In this document: one piece after another, positions 16,438 through 24,798 of the stretch
Numbering within the stretch: the stretch's first letter is position 1
Layout of the letters: every line of letters starts with the position of its first letter
NCBI RefSeq assembly: GCF_002095475.1
Contig: NZ_MLFR01000023.1
Span: 29,546 to 93,545 of the forward strand
Length of the DNA stretch: 64,000 nucleotides
Direction of reading: 5' to 3'
DNA from: Pantoea rwandensis
GTDB lineage: Bacteria > Pseudomonadota > Gammaproteobacteria > Enterobacterales > Enterobacteriaceae
Made by a program: the position numbers and the translations under genes
Notes under the pieces: model-generated
Databases searched by the model: none
The model's input: the letters and a program-made list of their open reading frames with translations, nothing else
What the model was told of the DNA's origin: nothing

Positions 16438-17139
16438 CTGAACACGCCGGCACAGCTATCACTGCCACTCTATTTACCCGATGATGAAACCTTTGCCAGT
16501 TTCTGGCCGGGGGAAAATCCGTCTCTGTTGGCGGCGCTGCAAGGCGCACTCTCTCAGCAACACGGCAGCTATCTCTATTTTTGGTCACGCGAAGGCGGCG
16601 GCCGTAGTCACTTACTGCATGCAGCTTGTGCTGAGATGTCAGCCCGCGGTGAAGCGGTGGGTTATGTGCCGTTGGATAAACGCACCTGGTTTGTGCCAGA
16701 AGTGTTGGACGGTATGGAGAACCTGGCACTGGTCTGCATTGATAACATTGAATGCATTGCCGGTGATGCCGAGTGGGAGATGGCGATCTTTGATCTCTAC
16801 AACCGCATTCTGGAAATCGGCAAAACGCGTCTGCTGATCACCGGCGATCGTCCACCGCGTCAGCTCAATCTTGGCCTGCCGGACCTGGCTTCCCGTCTCG
16901 ACTGGGGGCAGATTTATCGTTTGCAGCCACTGTCAGATGAAGACAAACTCCAGGCGATGCAAATGCGGGCAGGACTGCGTGGTTTTGAGCTACCGGAAGA
17001 TGTCGGGCGCTTCCTGCTGAAACGCCTCGACCGCGAAATGCGCACGCTGTTTGATACTCTGGATAGACTCGATCGCGCCTCAATTAGTGCACAGCGCAAA
17101 CTCACCATTCCCTTCGTCAAAGAAGCGCTGGGGCTTTAA
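16438..17139 (+). CDS. hda: DnaA inactivator Hda, CTG start
   Basis: Starting at CTG 16438 the product is 233 residues and begins (M)NTPAQLSLPLYLPDDETFASFWPG, as E. coli Hda does. Hda is an AAA+ protein that, with the DNA-loaded sliding clamp, stimulates ATP hydrolysis by DnaA. 'QLSLPL' at residues 6-11 is the clamp-binding motif and is lost if the first ATG (16528) is used. GAGG lies 5 bp before the CTG. The AAA+ domain follows, with 'CIDNIECI' as Walker B and the 'GDRPPRQLNLGLPDLASRLDWG' region containing sensor 1 and box VII. Rare CTG initiation is also my recollection for E. coli hda. Confidence 0.92.
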   Translation: MNTPAQLSLPLYLPDDETFASFWPGENPSLLAALQGALSQQHGSYLYFWSREGGGRSHLLHAACAEMSARGEAVGYVPLDKRTWFVPEVLDGMENLALVCIDNIECIAGDAEWEMAIFDLYNRILEIGKTRLLITGDRPPRQLNLGLPDLASRLDWGQIYRLQPLSDEDKLQAMQMRAGLRGFELPEDVGRFLLKRLDREMRTLFDTLDRLDRASISAQRKLTIPFVKEALGL

Positions 17140-17483
17140 ATAATCTCCAGCACCGCTTCCGGTGGACGTCCAATCCGCGCGTTATCTCCGTTGATCACGA
17201 TCGGCCGCTCGATCAGTTTTGGGTGCTCGGCCATGGCTTGTAACAGTTGATCTTCACTCAGTTGGCTGTCTGCCAACTTCAATTCCTTATACAAATCCTC
17301 TTTGCGTCGCATCAGATCGCGTGCGCTACTTAATCCCAGTTTATTCAACAGCGTTTTGAGCGTCTGAACGTCAGGTGGCGAATCAAGATACAGTACTACA
17401 TCTGGCTCGATGCCCTTTTCCTGTAATAACGCCAAGGTTTCTCGGCTCTTACTGCAACGCGGGTTGTGATAAATGCTCACCAT
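17136..17483 (-). CDS. yfgD: ArsC-family protein YfgD
   Basis: The 115-residue protein has the ArsC/Spx thioredoxin-like fold: 'SIYHNPRCSKSRETLALL' holds the single catalytic Cys10, and 'LIERPIVIN' is the conserved cis-Pro segment. E. coli YfgD is a close homologue annotated as a putative arsenate reductase; arsenate activity has to be inferred. It converges on hda with a 4-base overlap of the stops and lies 3 bp downstream of bepA on the same strand, so the two are likely co-transcribed. Confidence 0.9.
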   Translation of the reverse strand: MVSIYHNPRCSKSRETLALLQEKGIEPDVVLYLDSPPDVQTLKTLLNKLGLSSARDLMRRKEDLYKELKLADSQLSEDQLLQAMAEHPKLIERPIVINGDNARIGRPPEAVLEII

Positions 17484-17486
17484 CGT

Positions 17487-18950
17487 TTATCCCTTCTGAT
17501 ACTGACGGAAACGCTTCTGCAATTCCCGGAACTGGTCGATGCGCGCATCATAACGCGCCTGTTTCAAACTGCCGAGCGGCACCTGTGCACTGGCACTGCT
17601 CAGGGTGGTGATCGCCTGGTCAAGTTGGCCATTGAGCGCTAAGCCTTCAGCGCGTGCCGACAACTCTTCGTCACGCAGCCCTTGCGCCGCAGAGGCTTGT
17701 GCCAGTAAATCCCACGCATTGACATCATCCGGGTGCGCGAAGGTATAGCGATTCAGAATGCGCGTGGCGTTGGCAGGTTGCTTGGCTTCCACATAGGCGT
17801 TAGCGAGGTTAAGTTGTAACACTGGATGGGTGGTGCTGCCTTTGGCGCTGGTCAGCATGGCGATCGCCTGCTGTGGCTGATTCAGGCCGATATCGATGTC
17901 AGTCATAATATCCAGTAGCCAGACGTTATCCGGCTGCTTTGCCAGCATCGGCGCAATGATTTTTTTGGCATTGTCGAAGCTTTTCGCCTGCAAAAACTGC
18001 ACGGCTTTACCGTATTGGGATGCCATCTGCTCGCGAGAATTCCCCTTGGCATACTCATTAAGCAATTCATCAGTAAGCTGGTTACGGCCTGTCGCATACA
18101 TCCCCAATGAACGAACTTTCGCCATGTAAAACCCTTCCGATGATTGAACCACCACAGGGCGCATTTGGTTGGCGCGGTTTCGTGCATCGGCCAGGCGGCT
18201 ATCGGGAAGCGGGTGGGTCAGCAAAATCTCAGGGGGCTTAGAGGAGAAACGGCTCTGGTCGGCCAACTTTTGCAGGAAGTTAGGCATCGCTTGGGGATCG
18301 AAACCGGCGCGTTGCAACACCTGAATACCAATGCGATCGGCTTCCTGTTCGTTGGCTTGGGTAAAGCTGATCATTCCCTGTTGAGTACCTGCCAGCGTGC
18401 CCGTCAGCGCGGCCATACCGACTTGCGGATTGGCAATCGCCAGCAGGATGGAACCCAATGCGCCGACCCACGTCAGCGGCGCATTACGCTTCTGCTCTTC
18501 CATCGCACGCGCCAGATGGCGTTGGGTGACGTGGGAAATTTCGTGCGCCATGACCGAGGCCAGTTGGCTTTCATTATCGGTATAGCGAAACAGCGACGAG
18601 TGCAGTACCACATTGCCACCAAAGAAGGCGAAGGCATTCAACTCATCGTTCTGAATTAAAAAGAAATGAAACGGGGTGCGTACCGAGTTGGCGTGTGCGA
18701 CTAAGCGCTGGCCCAGTTCATTAATGTATTGATTTAACAATGGATCGTTAATCAATGGGGCGCTGGCACGCAGCTGGCGAACATAGAAATCGCCTATCTG
18801 CAGTTCCTGATTAATGGACAGCGTCGAACCTGCAGTCGTGCCTATATCGGGCAAATTATCACTCACATCAGCGCGCACCGAGAGCGCGGGTGTCAGCAGC
18901 AGCGTAGGAATTAGGGCCGCCAGCACAGATCTCTTCAACCGGTTTAACAT
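17487..18950 (-). CDS. bepA: Periplasmic chaperone/protease BepA
   Basis: The 487-residue precursor (E. coli 487) has a Sec signal peptide (about 1-27, cleaved near VRA). An M48 metallopeptidase domain follows, with zinc motif H136-E-I-S-H140 and third ligand in 'NEQEADRIG' (about 201), then C-terminal TPR helices (about 310-480). BepA helps assemble the LPS transporter LptD and degrades stalled LptD or BamA in the periplasm. Catalytic residues are intact. Confidence 0.95.
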   Translation of the reverse strand: MLNRLKRSVLAALIPTLLLTPALSVRADVSDNLPDIGTTAGSTLSINQELQIGDFYVRQLRASAPLINDPLLNQYINELGQRLVAHANSVRTPFHFFLIQNDELNAFAFFGGNVVLHSSLFRYTDNESQLASVMAHEISHVTQRHLARAMEEQKRNAPLTWVGALGSILLAIANPQVGMAALTGTLAGTQQGMISFTQANEQEADRIGIQVLQRAGFDPQAMPNFLQKLADQSRFSSKPPEILLTHPLPDSRLADARNRANQMRPVVVQSSEGFYMAKVRSLGMYATGRNQLTDELLNEYAKGNSREQMASQYGKAVQFLQAKSFDNAKKIIAPMLAKQPDNVWLLDIMTDIDIGLNQPQQAIAMLTSAKGSTTHPVLQLNLANAYVEAKQPANATRILNRYTFAHPDDVNAWDLLAQASAAQGLRDEELSARAEGLALNGQLDQAITTLSSASAQVPLGSLKQARYDARIDQFRELQKRFRQYQKG

Positions 18951-19589
18951 GCCTGAATCCTGTAAAAGTCACCTGCAATTGGACAGGTAAGTCGTTCAAA
19001 TGTTCTGCGCGTACTTTCCCTTTGCGCAGCGCTACTATCTTAACCAGCATGCCGTAACAAGCAAATGAAGAAGCAACCAACGGCTAAAATGAAAAAACAG
19101 TGACAGCCATGTCAGATTGCAGCAAAAAATTGAATACCCCGTGCAGAGCAGGTGAGCGCTTTACGAGGAATAAATTTAAAGTTACGTAAAGTTGCTCAAA
19201 ATTATTGAATTTGGCATGAACTTTTCCAGGTTTACTCTGAAAAACAGCAGTGTAATGGCTTTAGCAGGGGCTTTCGTCCATCAATGATTTTAATTGTGAC
19301 GTTTTAATATCAAGCTGATGTTTTAGTTAATTCTGGTCATGTTTTCAGCAGAAATACGTCACTAAACTTAATTTAAATTAACTTTTTTGCAGCCAACCAT
19401 TTATTGAGTCCCGATTTCACCTCAATAAAATGCATTATTCAATTAGCCTGACTAATTATTTTTTCTGCAATAAAACGCCTAAAAAGCCAATAAGTACAAA
19501 ACTTTTGCGCCGCCCACGCTGTGGTATAGATAAAGCACTTTATTCAAACGGACTGTGAATTAACGCGCAGTGCATGCCGGAGAGTTTTT
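18951..19589. other. 640-bp intergenic region, no gene seen
   Basis: It separates divergent bepA and the first DsrE-like gene. The stretch from about 19150 to 19500 is strongly AT-rich compared with its flanks. No open frame has family likeness or a good start. A TGGTATAGAT -10-like sequence near 19521-19530 may serve the downstream gene. In E. coli I recall perM beside bepA; it is absent here. Confidence 0.6.
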
Positions 19590-20195
19590 ATGCGTTCTGC
19601 TGTCTCTTACGCCCTGATAGCGATTGTGGGTGGATTTGTCGGTGCCACCGTCAGTAAAAGTGATGATATTTACCAACGCGTGATGAGCCATTTTTCTGCT
19701 GAACCCACTGACCCGGACGGTTTCTGGAGTACGCCTGCGATTGAGGGTTATGGGAAAATTCATTACGAACCTGACGCCGCATTTAAGCCGGTTGTCGGTC
19801 TGAGTAATAAGGTTGTATTTCAGATCACCAAAAGCGAAGGGGATATGAGACGCCCCAATCTGGGATTAGAGCGCGTCGCGCGCGTGGTCAATCTTTATAT
19901 CGCTTCAGGTGTACCGGCTGACCAGCTGCACTTTGTGGTGTCAGTCACCGGGGATGCCACGCCAGCGATGTTGGACAACGCCCATTTCCAGCAATTTTAT
20001 AAGGTCGATAATCCCAACCTGGCCGTCATTAGCGAGATGAATAAGCTGGGTGTCAAAGTCTCGGTATGCGATCAGTCGGTAGCCTTCCACCACTTCCCGA
20101 AAGAGTGGATCGATCAATCGGTCATTCATGCGTTATCCAGCCCGACCACCGTGTCGACGCTGGAAAATCAGGGGTATGCCTTCCTGCAAATGTAA
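19590..20195 (+). CDS. Membrane-anchored DsrE-family protein, copy 1
   Basis: This 201-residue protein has an uncleaved-looking N-terminal hydrophobic anchor (about 4-20) and then a DsrE/DsrF-like domain. 'LGLERVARVVNLYIASGV' and 'LGVKVSVCDQSVAFHHFP' are landmarks; the latter holds the single conserved Cys typical of the family, near residue 158. DsrE-like folds often act in sulfur relay or redox work, but no role is known for this anchored type. GGAGAG precedes the ATG. The next gene is a paralogue, 34 bp downstream. Confidence 0.8.
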   Translation: MRSAVSYALIAIVGGFVGATVSKSDDIYQRVMSHFSAEPTDPDGFWSTPAIEGYGKIHYEPDAAFKPVVGLSNKVVFQITKSEGDMRRPNLGLERVARVVNLYIASGVPADQLHFVVSVTGDATPAMLDNAHFQQFYKVDNPNLAVISEMNKLGVKVSVCDQSVAFHHFPKEWIDQSVIHALSSPTTVSTLENQGYAFLQM

Positions 20196-20229
20196 TTCGG
20201 CTTCCAGTCTACTATCGAGGAAAAGTGAA

Positions 20230-20838
20230 ATGCGTCCAGCATCCTATATTGTTATCGCTGCACTGGCAGGCTTCGTTGGCGGTAATGTATTACAGCTTCC
20301 AGAGTTGGTGGACAAAGTCAGCAGCAAGTTTGCTGACAACAAAACCGAACCCGCGGATTTCTGGAGCACGCCTGCTATCGCGGGTTACGGCAAAATCCAT
20401 TTCGTGAATACGCCGGATTACAACCCCGCGAACACGCCTGGTCTCAGCAACAAGATTGTGTTCCAGATTAACCGTACGGAAGGCGATGTCCGCCAACCCA
20501 ATCTGGGTTTGGAACGTGTCGCGCGTGTCACTAACCTTTATTACGCGGCGGGCGTCCCACTCAATCAACTGAACTTTGTGGTCTCAATTAACAGCGACGC
20601 AGTACCTGCTGCGCTTAACAACGATCAATTCCGCAAAGCTTATGGCACGGATAACCCGAACCTGAAATTGATCGATGAGCTGAAACAGGCGGGTGTGAAA
20701 GTGACGATTTGCGATCAATCAGTGGCTTTCCATCAGCTGCAACGTGACTGGATCGACACCCGAGTGACTCATACCCTCTCGAGCGGCACCACCGTCGCTT
20801 CGCTGCAAAACGAAGGCTATGCCTTCCTGATGTTGTAA
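20230..20838 (+). CDS. Membrane-anchored DsrE-family protein, copy 2
   Basis: The 202-residue product has the same design as its upstream neighbour: a short N-terminal hydrophobic segment (about 4-20), then 'DFWSTPAIAGYGKIHF', 'LGLERVARVTNLYYAAGV' and 'AGVKVTICDQSVAFHQL'. Identity between the two is roughly 55-60% by eye across the whole length, so they arose by tandem duplication. I use the ATG at 20230 because it gives the same N-terminus as copy 1; the frame is open further upstream but that part overlaps copy 1. Confidence 0.8.
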   Translation: MRPASYIVIAALAGFVGGNVLQLPELVDKVSSKFADNKTEPADFWSTPAIAGYGKIHFVNTPDYNPANTPGLSNKIVFQINRTEGDVRQPNLGLERVARVTNLYYAAGVPLNQLNFVVSINSDAVPAALNNDQFRKAYGTDNPNLKLIDELKQAGVKVTICDQSVAFHQLQRDWIDTRVTHTLSSGTTVASLQNEGYAFLML

Positions 20839-20926
20839 TCCTTGCCCGACAGCAGTTCGCGCTGCTGTCATCTTTCCTTCATCTTTCCGCGATGTTGCTG
20901 TCACAGTTCGCCGCTAATTTAAGCGC

Positions 20927-20946
20927 CAATGAGATCGATCTCATTG
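20927..20946. promoter_or_regulatory. Perfect 20-bp palindrome, LacI-type operator
   Basis: CAATGAGATCGATCTCATTG is a perfect palindrome with a central CG, the symmetry LacI/PurR-family repressors prefer. It lies 18 bp before the ATG of the LacI-family gene, so autoregulation is likely. I saw no second copy before the ABC operon. Confidence 0.7.
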
Positions 20947-20964
20947 ACGGTTCACGAGGCGAAT

Positions 20965-21957
20965 ATGTCCGATTTAATCAGTGTGGCAAAGCTGGCTGGC
21001 GTATCACGCGCTACCGCCGCACGTGCATTTTCTGATCCCCATCTGCTGCGCCCCGACACGCTGGAAAAAGTGTTGGCCGCCTCAGAGCAGCTCGGTTTTC
21101 GCCCCAACCATATTGCGCGTCAGTTACGCACCCAAAGCTCTACCACGTTGGGGGTGTTACTGCCTTCGCTGCTGAACCCGATTTTCTCGCGCCAGTTACA
21201 GGCCATGGAGCGCCAAGCACGCGCGGCGGGTTACGGTTTGCTGGTGGCAACCAGTGATTATCAACCCGAGCGTGAAGCGGCGATCGTTGAACATATGCTG
21301 CGGCAGCGGGTGGCCGGTCTGGTGCTGACCGTGGCGGATGCGGATAACAGCGCCGTATTGAACACGCTGCATGACGCCAACATGCCGTTTGTATTGGCGC
21401 ACAACGTCCCTCAACAGAGTCACTGGCCTGCGATCTGCGTGGACAACCGTCAGGCAATGCAGGAAGCCACGGCGCATTTATTGGCTCTCGGTCATCGACA
21501 CATCGGTATGGTCGCTGGGCCGATGTTGCAATCGGATCGCGCGCGTCTGCGTTATCAGGGTTACTGCGATGCCATGAACAGCGCCGGACTGCACGCGCTG
21601 CCGGTGATTGAAATGACCAGCCACACGCATTCTGATTTTTCCCTGCTGCAACCACAGTTGCAGGGTGACGCGCCGCTTACCGCGGTGATTTGTACCAACG
21701 ATTTGCTCGCCATCAGCCTGATAGGCGCGGCAGCACGTGCCAGTGTGCGCGTTCCGCAGCAACTGTCGGTGATGGGCTTTGATGGCATCGATATTGGCGA
21801 GCAGATTGCGCCGTCGCTGGCGAGCGTCTCGCAGCCAGCCGACATGCTCGGTGCCTGTGCGATAGACATGCTGTTACAACAAGCCAGCCGCGGTACTCGC
21901 GTACTGGCCCATCGGTTGCGGATCGGCGAAAGCATCGCTGCTCCTTCGATTAACTAA
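20965..21957 (+). CDS. LacI-family transcriptional regulator
   Basis: The 330-residue protein has an N-terminal helix-turn-helix ('DLISVAKLAGVSRATAARAFSDP', about 2-25) and hinge 'RPNHIARQLRTQ', then a periplasmic-binding-protein-like effector domain ('TLGVLLPSLLNPIFSRQLQAME'). I choose the ATG at 20965 because it follows GAGGCG at proper spacing and puts the HTH at residue 2, as in the family. The longer frame (from 20929) would begin inside the palindromic operator. It probably controls itself and the ABC transporter operon that follows; the inducer is unknown. Confidence 0.88.
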   Translation: MSDLISVAKLAGVSRATAARAFSDPHLLRPDTLEKVLAASEQLGFRPNHIARQLRTQSSTTLGVLLPSLLNPIFSRQLQAMERQARAAGYGLLVATSDYQPEREAAIVEHMLRQRVAGLVLTVADADNSAVLNTLHDANMPFVLAHNVPQQSHWPAICVDNRQAMQEATAHLLALGHRHIGMVAGPMLQSDRARLRYQGYCDAMNSAGLHALPVIEMTSHTHSDFSLLQPQLQGDAPLTAVICTNDLLAISLIGAAARASVRVPQQLSVMGFDGIDIGEQIAPSLASVSQPADMLGACAIDMLLQQASRGTRVLAHRLRIGESIAAPSIN

Positions 21958-21961
21958 AATC

Positions 21962-22085
21962 ATGCCCAAAATAATTCGAGCTGCAGGAAGGCGGCAAGTG
22001 TAGTTAGACCGGGAGCTTATATCAGTAAGTGACTGGGCTAAATACACGTAGCCAACGCACCTGTAGCTTGAAGTATGACGGGCAT
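21962..22085. repeat. ERIC element (intergenic repeat unit)
   Basis: A 124-bp imperfect palindrome runs from ATGCCC (21962-21967) to GGGCAT (22080-22085). Its centre, GGGAGCTTATATCAGTAAG followed by TGACTGGG, matches the well-known ERIC core, and the flanks (AATTCGAGCTGCAGGAAGGC; GCCAACGCACCTGTAGCTTG) match ERIC arms. It lies between the LacI-family gene (4 bp away) and the binding-protein gene (21 bp away), so any transcript crossing it carries a long hairpin. Confidence 0.9.
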
Positions 22086-22106
22086 TGCCAACACCAGGGA
22101 ACCACC

Positions 22107-23129
22107 ATGAAATTCCATAAAAAAGTGAAAATTCTTGCAGGAGCGATTGCGCTGACCGCCGGTTCGCTGTTCAGCATGATGACGCAGGCCGCCGAAAACG
22201 CGATTTGCTACAACTGTCCGCCCGAGTGGGCTGACTGGGGTACACAGCTTAAAGCCATTGCTAAAGACACAGGCATCACCGTGCCACAAGACAACAAAAA
22301 CTCCGGTCAGGCGCTGGCGCAAATGGTGGCGGAGAAAGGCAATCCGGTGGCAGATGTGGTTTATTACGGCGTCAGTTTCGGCATCCAGGCCGACAGTGCG
22401 GGCGTCATCACCAGCTATAAACCCGCCCACTGGGATGAAATCCCAGCGGGAATGAAAGATCCCAACGGTAAATGGGTGGCACTGCACTCCGGCACCATGG
22501 GCTTTATGGTCAACGTTGATGCGCTGGGCGGCGCGCCAGTGCCTCAGTCTTGGGACGATCTGCTGAAACCTGAATATAAAGGGATGATCGGCTATCTCGA
22601 TCCGGCCAGTGCTTTTGTCGGTTACGTGGCTGCGGTAGCGGTCAACCAGGCGAAGGGCGGCAACATGCAAGACTTTACCCCTGCGCTGAACTGGTTCAAG
22701 AAACTGCAGGCCAACCAGCCAATCGTGCCGAAGCAGACTGCCTATGCGCGTTTGATCTCTGGCGAAATTCCAATTCTGCTGGATTACGACTTCAACGCCT
22801 ATCGCGCGAAATATAAAGATCACGCCAACGTGGCGTTTGTGATCCCGAAAGAGGGCACGGTGACCGTACCTTACGTCATTAGCCTGGTGAAGAACGCACC
22901 GCATGAAGCCAATGGTAAGAAAGTGATCGACTACGTGCTGTCTGATAAAGGTCAGGCGATCTGGGCAAATGCCTTCCTGCGTCCAGTACGTACTTCAACG
23001 ATGTCCCCCGAAGCCAAGAAATTCTTCCTGCCGGACAGTGATTACGCTCGTGCACAAACCGTCGATTATCAGCAGATGGCCGATGCGCAGAAAGCGTTCT
23101 CTGCTAAGTACCTGAGCGAGATTCACTGA
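22107..23129 (+). CDS. ABC transporter periplasmic binding protein
   Basis: The 340-residue precursor has a clear Sec signal peptide (Lys-rich start, hydrophobic core, cleavage near TQA-AEN at about 28). The mature protein is an extracellular solute-binding protein of the iron/polyamine/phosphonate-type cluster. Landmarks are 'VADVVYYGVSFGIQADSAGV' and 'WDDLLKPEYKGMIGYLDP'. I use the ATG at 22107; the longer frame would translate the ERIC element. Ligand is not evident from sequence; the GpdQ-like enzyme at the end of the operon suggests a phosphodiester or related phosphorus compound. Confidence 0.87.
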   Translation: MKFHKKVKILAGAIALTAGSLFSMMTQAAENAICYNCPPEWADWGTQLKAIAKDTGITVPQDNKNSGQALAQMVAEKGNPVADVVYYGVSFGIQADSAGVITSYKPAHWDEIPAGMKDPNGKWVALHSGTMGFMVNVDALGGAPVPQSWDDLLKPEYKGMIGYLDPASAFVGYVAAVAVNQAKGGNMQDFTPALNWFKKLQANQPIVPKQTAYARLISGEIPILLDYDFNAYRAKYKDHANVAFVIPKEGTVTVPYVISLVKNAPHEANGKKVIDYVLSDKGQAIWANAFLRPVRTSTMSPEAKKFFLPDSDYARAQTVDYQQMADAQKAFSAKYLSEIH

Positions 23130-23131
23130 TT

Positions 23132-23989
23132 ATGTCGATCTCCGACAACCTGGTGGCTTCACGCCGCCAGGCTCGACGATTACCGAGTAGCCGCTGGCTC
23201 TGGCTGACGCTGCCCGCACTGCTATTCTTCAGTGCGTTTTGGCTGCTGCCGTTTGCTCGGTTGCTGCAAATGGGGATGCAGAACGATCGCAGCACTCAGC
23301 ACAGCGGTTACTGGACGGTGATCAGCCAGCCGAACTACCTGTTCAGCCTGTTAAACACGGTATTGCTCTCTCTGGCTGTGACGTTAGTGACGCTGATCAT
23401 TGCCGCGATTGTCGGCTGTTTCCTCGCGAGGCAACGCTTTACAGGACGTGGCACGTTATTAGCGCTGCTGACTTTCCCGCTGGCTTTTCCCGGTGTCGTG
23501 GTCGGTTTTCTGGTGGTGATGCTGGCGGGACGGCAGGGATTGCTGGCGCAGATCAGCATGAGCCTGGTGCATGAGCGCTGGACGTTAGCCTACTCACTGA
23601 CCGGCCTGTTTATCGGTTATCTCTATTTCTCGCTGCCGCGCGCCATCGTCACGTTGGTGGCGGCCAGCGAAAAGCTGGATCACTCGCTGGAAGAGGCGGC
23701 ACGTTCGCTGGGCGCCAGTCAGTGGCGCATTACCTGGGATGTGATTGTGCCCGGACTGCAACCGGCGTTGCTCTCTACCGGCGCGCTCTGTTTTGCCACC
23801 AGTATGGGCGCATTTGGCACCGCTTTCACTCTGGGTACGAATTTGGCGGTACTGCCGCTGACCATTTATGGCGAATTCACTAACTACGCCAACTTTGCTA
23901 CTGCGGCGGCGCTGTCAGTGGTGATGGGCGCAGTGGCGTGGCTGGCACTGATGCTGGCGCGTCGTCTGGCACATAAGGGGGCGGCATGA
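23132..23989 (+). CDS. ABC transporter permease 1
   Basis: A 285-residue inner-membrane protein with about six helices. The cytosolic EAA loop is 'EEAARSLGASQWRITWDVIVPGLQP' in part (about residues 186-210), identifying a binding-protein-dependent importer permease of the Fe3+/polyamine/phosphonate class. It starts 2 bp after the binding-protein stop and ends in a 4-base overlap with the second permease. Together they form the transmembrane channel. Confidence 0.88.
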   Translation: MSISDNLVASRRQARRLPSSRWLWLTLPALLFFSAFWLLPFARLLQMGMQNDRSTQHSGYWTVISQPNYLFSLLNTVLLSLAVTLVTLIIAAIVGCFLARQRFTGRGTLLALLTFPLAFPGVVVGFLVVMLAGRQGLLAQISMSLVHERWTLAYSLTGLFIGYLYFSLPRAIVTLVAASEKLDHSLEEAARSLGASQWRITWDVIVPGLQPALLSTGALCFATSMGAFGTAFTLGTNLAVLPLTIYGEFTNYANFATAAALSVVMGAVAWLALMLARRLAHKGAA

Positions 23990-24798
23990 ATCGTCGTGGA
24001 TTGTTTAGCCTGCAGCTGTTGGTCACCACGCTGACCGCATTGTTTATGATAGTGCCGGTGGTGTTGTCGATGCTCGCTGGCGTGACCAACAACTATTTTA
24101 TTGGCCTGCGCAGCGGTTTGACCCTGAAATGGGTTGAGCAAGTGTGGGAGATGTATGCCGACACATTTTGGCTGTCGCTACTGATTGCGCTGTTCTGCTT
24201 ACTGGTCACGTTAGTGATTGGCGTACCCGCCGCGTGGGGCTTGCTGAAAGCCCCCGGCCGCTGGGCTGCGCGTATCGAAGAGTGTTTGATGCTGCCGGTG
24301 GCGCTGCCGGGCTTGGCCACCGCGCTCGGCATCATTCTACTTTACGGTCAGTTCTCTGCCCTGCGTGACAGCTGGGTATTTATCCTGATTGGTCATGTAC
24401 TGTTCACGCTGCCGTTTATGATGCGACCCGTGCTAGCCGTGATGCAGGCGGTGGATATGCCGCGTCTGGAAGAAGCTTCCTCCAGCCTCGGGGCCAGCCT
24501 GTGGCAGCGCTTCTTTACCGTGGTGGTGCCCAACTGCCGCAACGGCATTCTCGCAGGTGCCTTTATGGTGATCACTTTGTCTGTGGGTGAGTTCAACATC
24601 ACTTGGATGCTGCACACCCCGCTGACTAAAACCCTGCCCGTTGGTCTTGCAGACAGCTACGCCTCAATGCGGCTGGAAGTGGGATCCGCTTATACGTTGA
24701 TTTTTATTTTGATGATTTTGCCGCTATTGCTGATGTTGAATGCGGTGAATCACTGGCTTAACCGCGCGGTTGCGCGCCAAAACAAGGAGGCAGCATGA
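23986..24798 (+). CDS. ABC transporter permease 2
   Basis: A 270-residue inner-membrane protein with about six helices and the EAA-type loop 'LEEASSSLGASLWQRFFTVV' (about 160-180). It overlaps both neighbours by 4 bases (ATGA), showing strong translational coupling. It is the partner of permease 1 in an importer driven by the next gene product. Confidence 0.88.
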   Translation: MNRRGLFSLQLLVTTLTALFMIVPVVLSMLAGVTNNYFIGLRSGLTLKWVEQVWEMYADTFWLSLLIALFCLLVTLVIGVPAAWGLLKAPGRWAARIEECLMLPVALPGLATALGIILLYGQFSALRDSWVFILIGHVLFTLPFMMRPVLAVMQAVDMPRLEEASSSLGASLWQRFFTVVVPNCRNGILAGAFMVITLSVGEFNITWMLHTPLTKTLPVGLADSYASMRLEVGSAYTLIFILMILPLLLMLNAVNHWLNRAVARQNKEAA

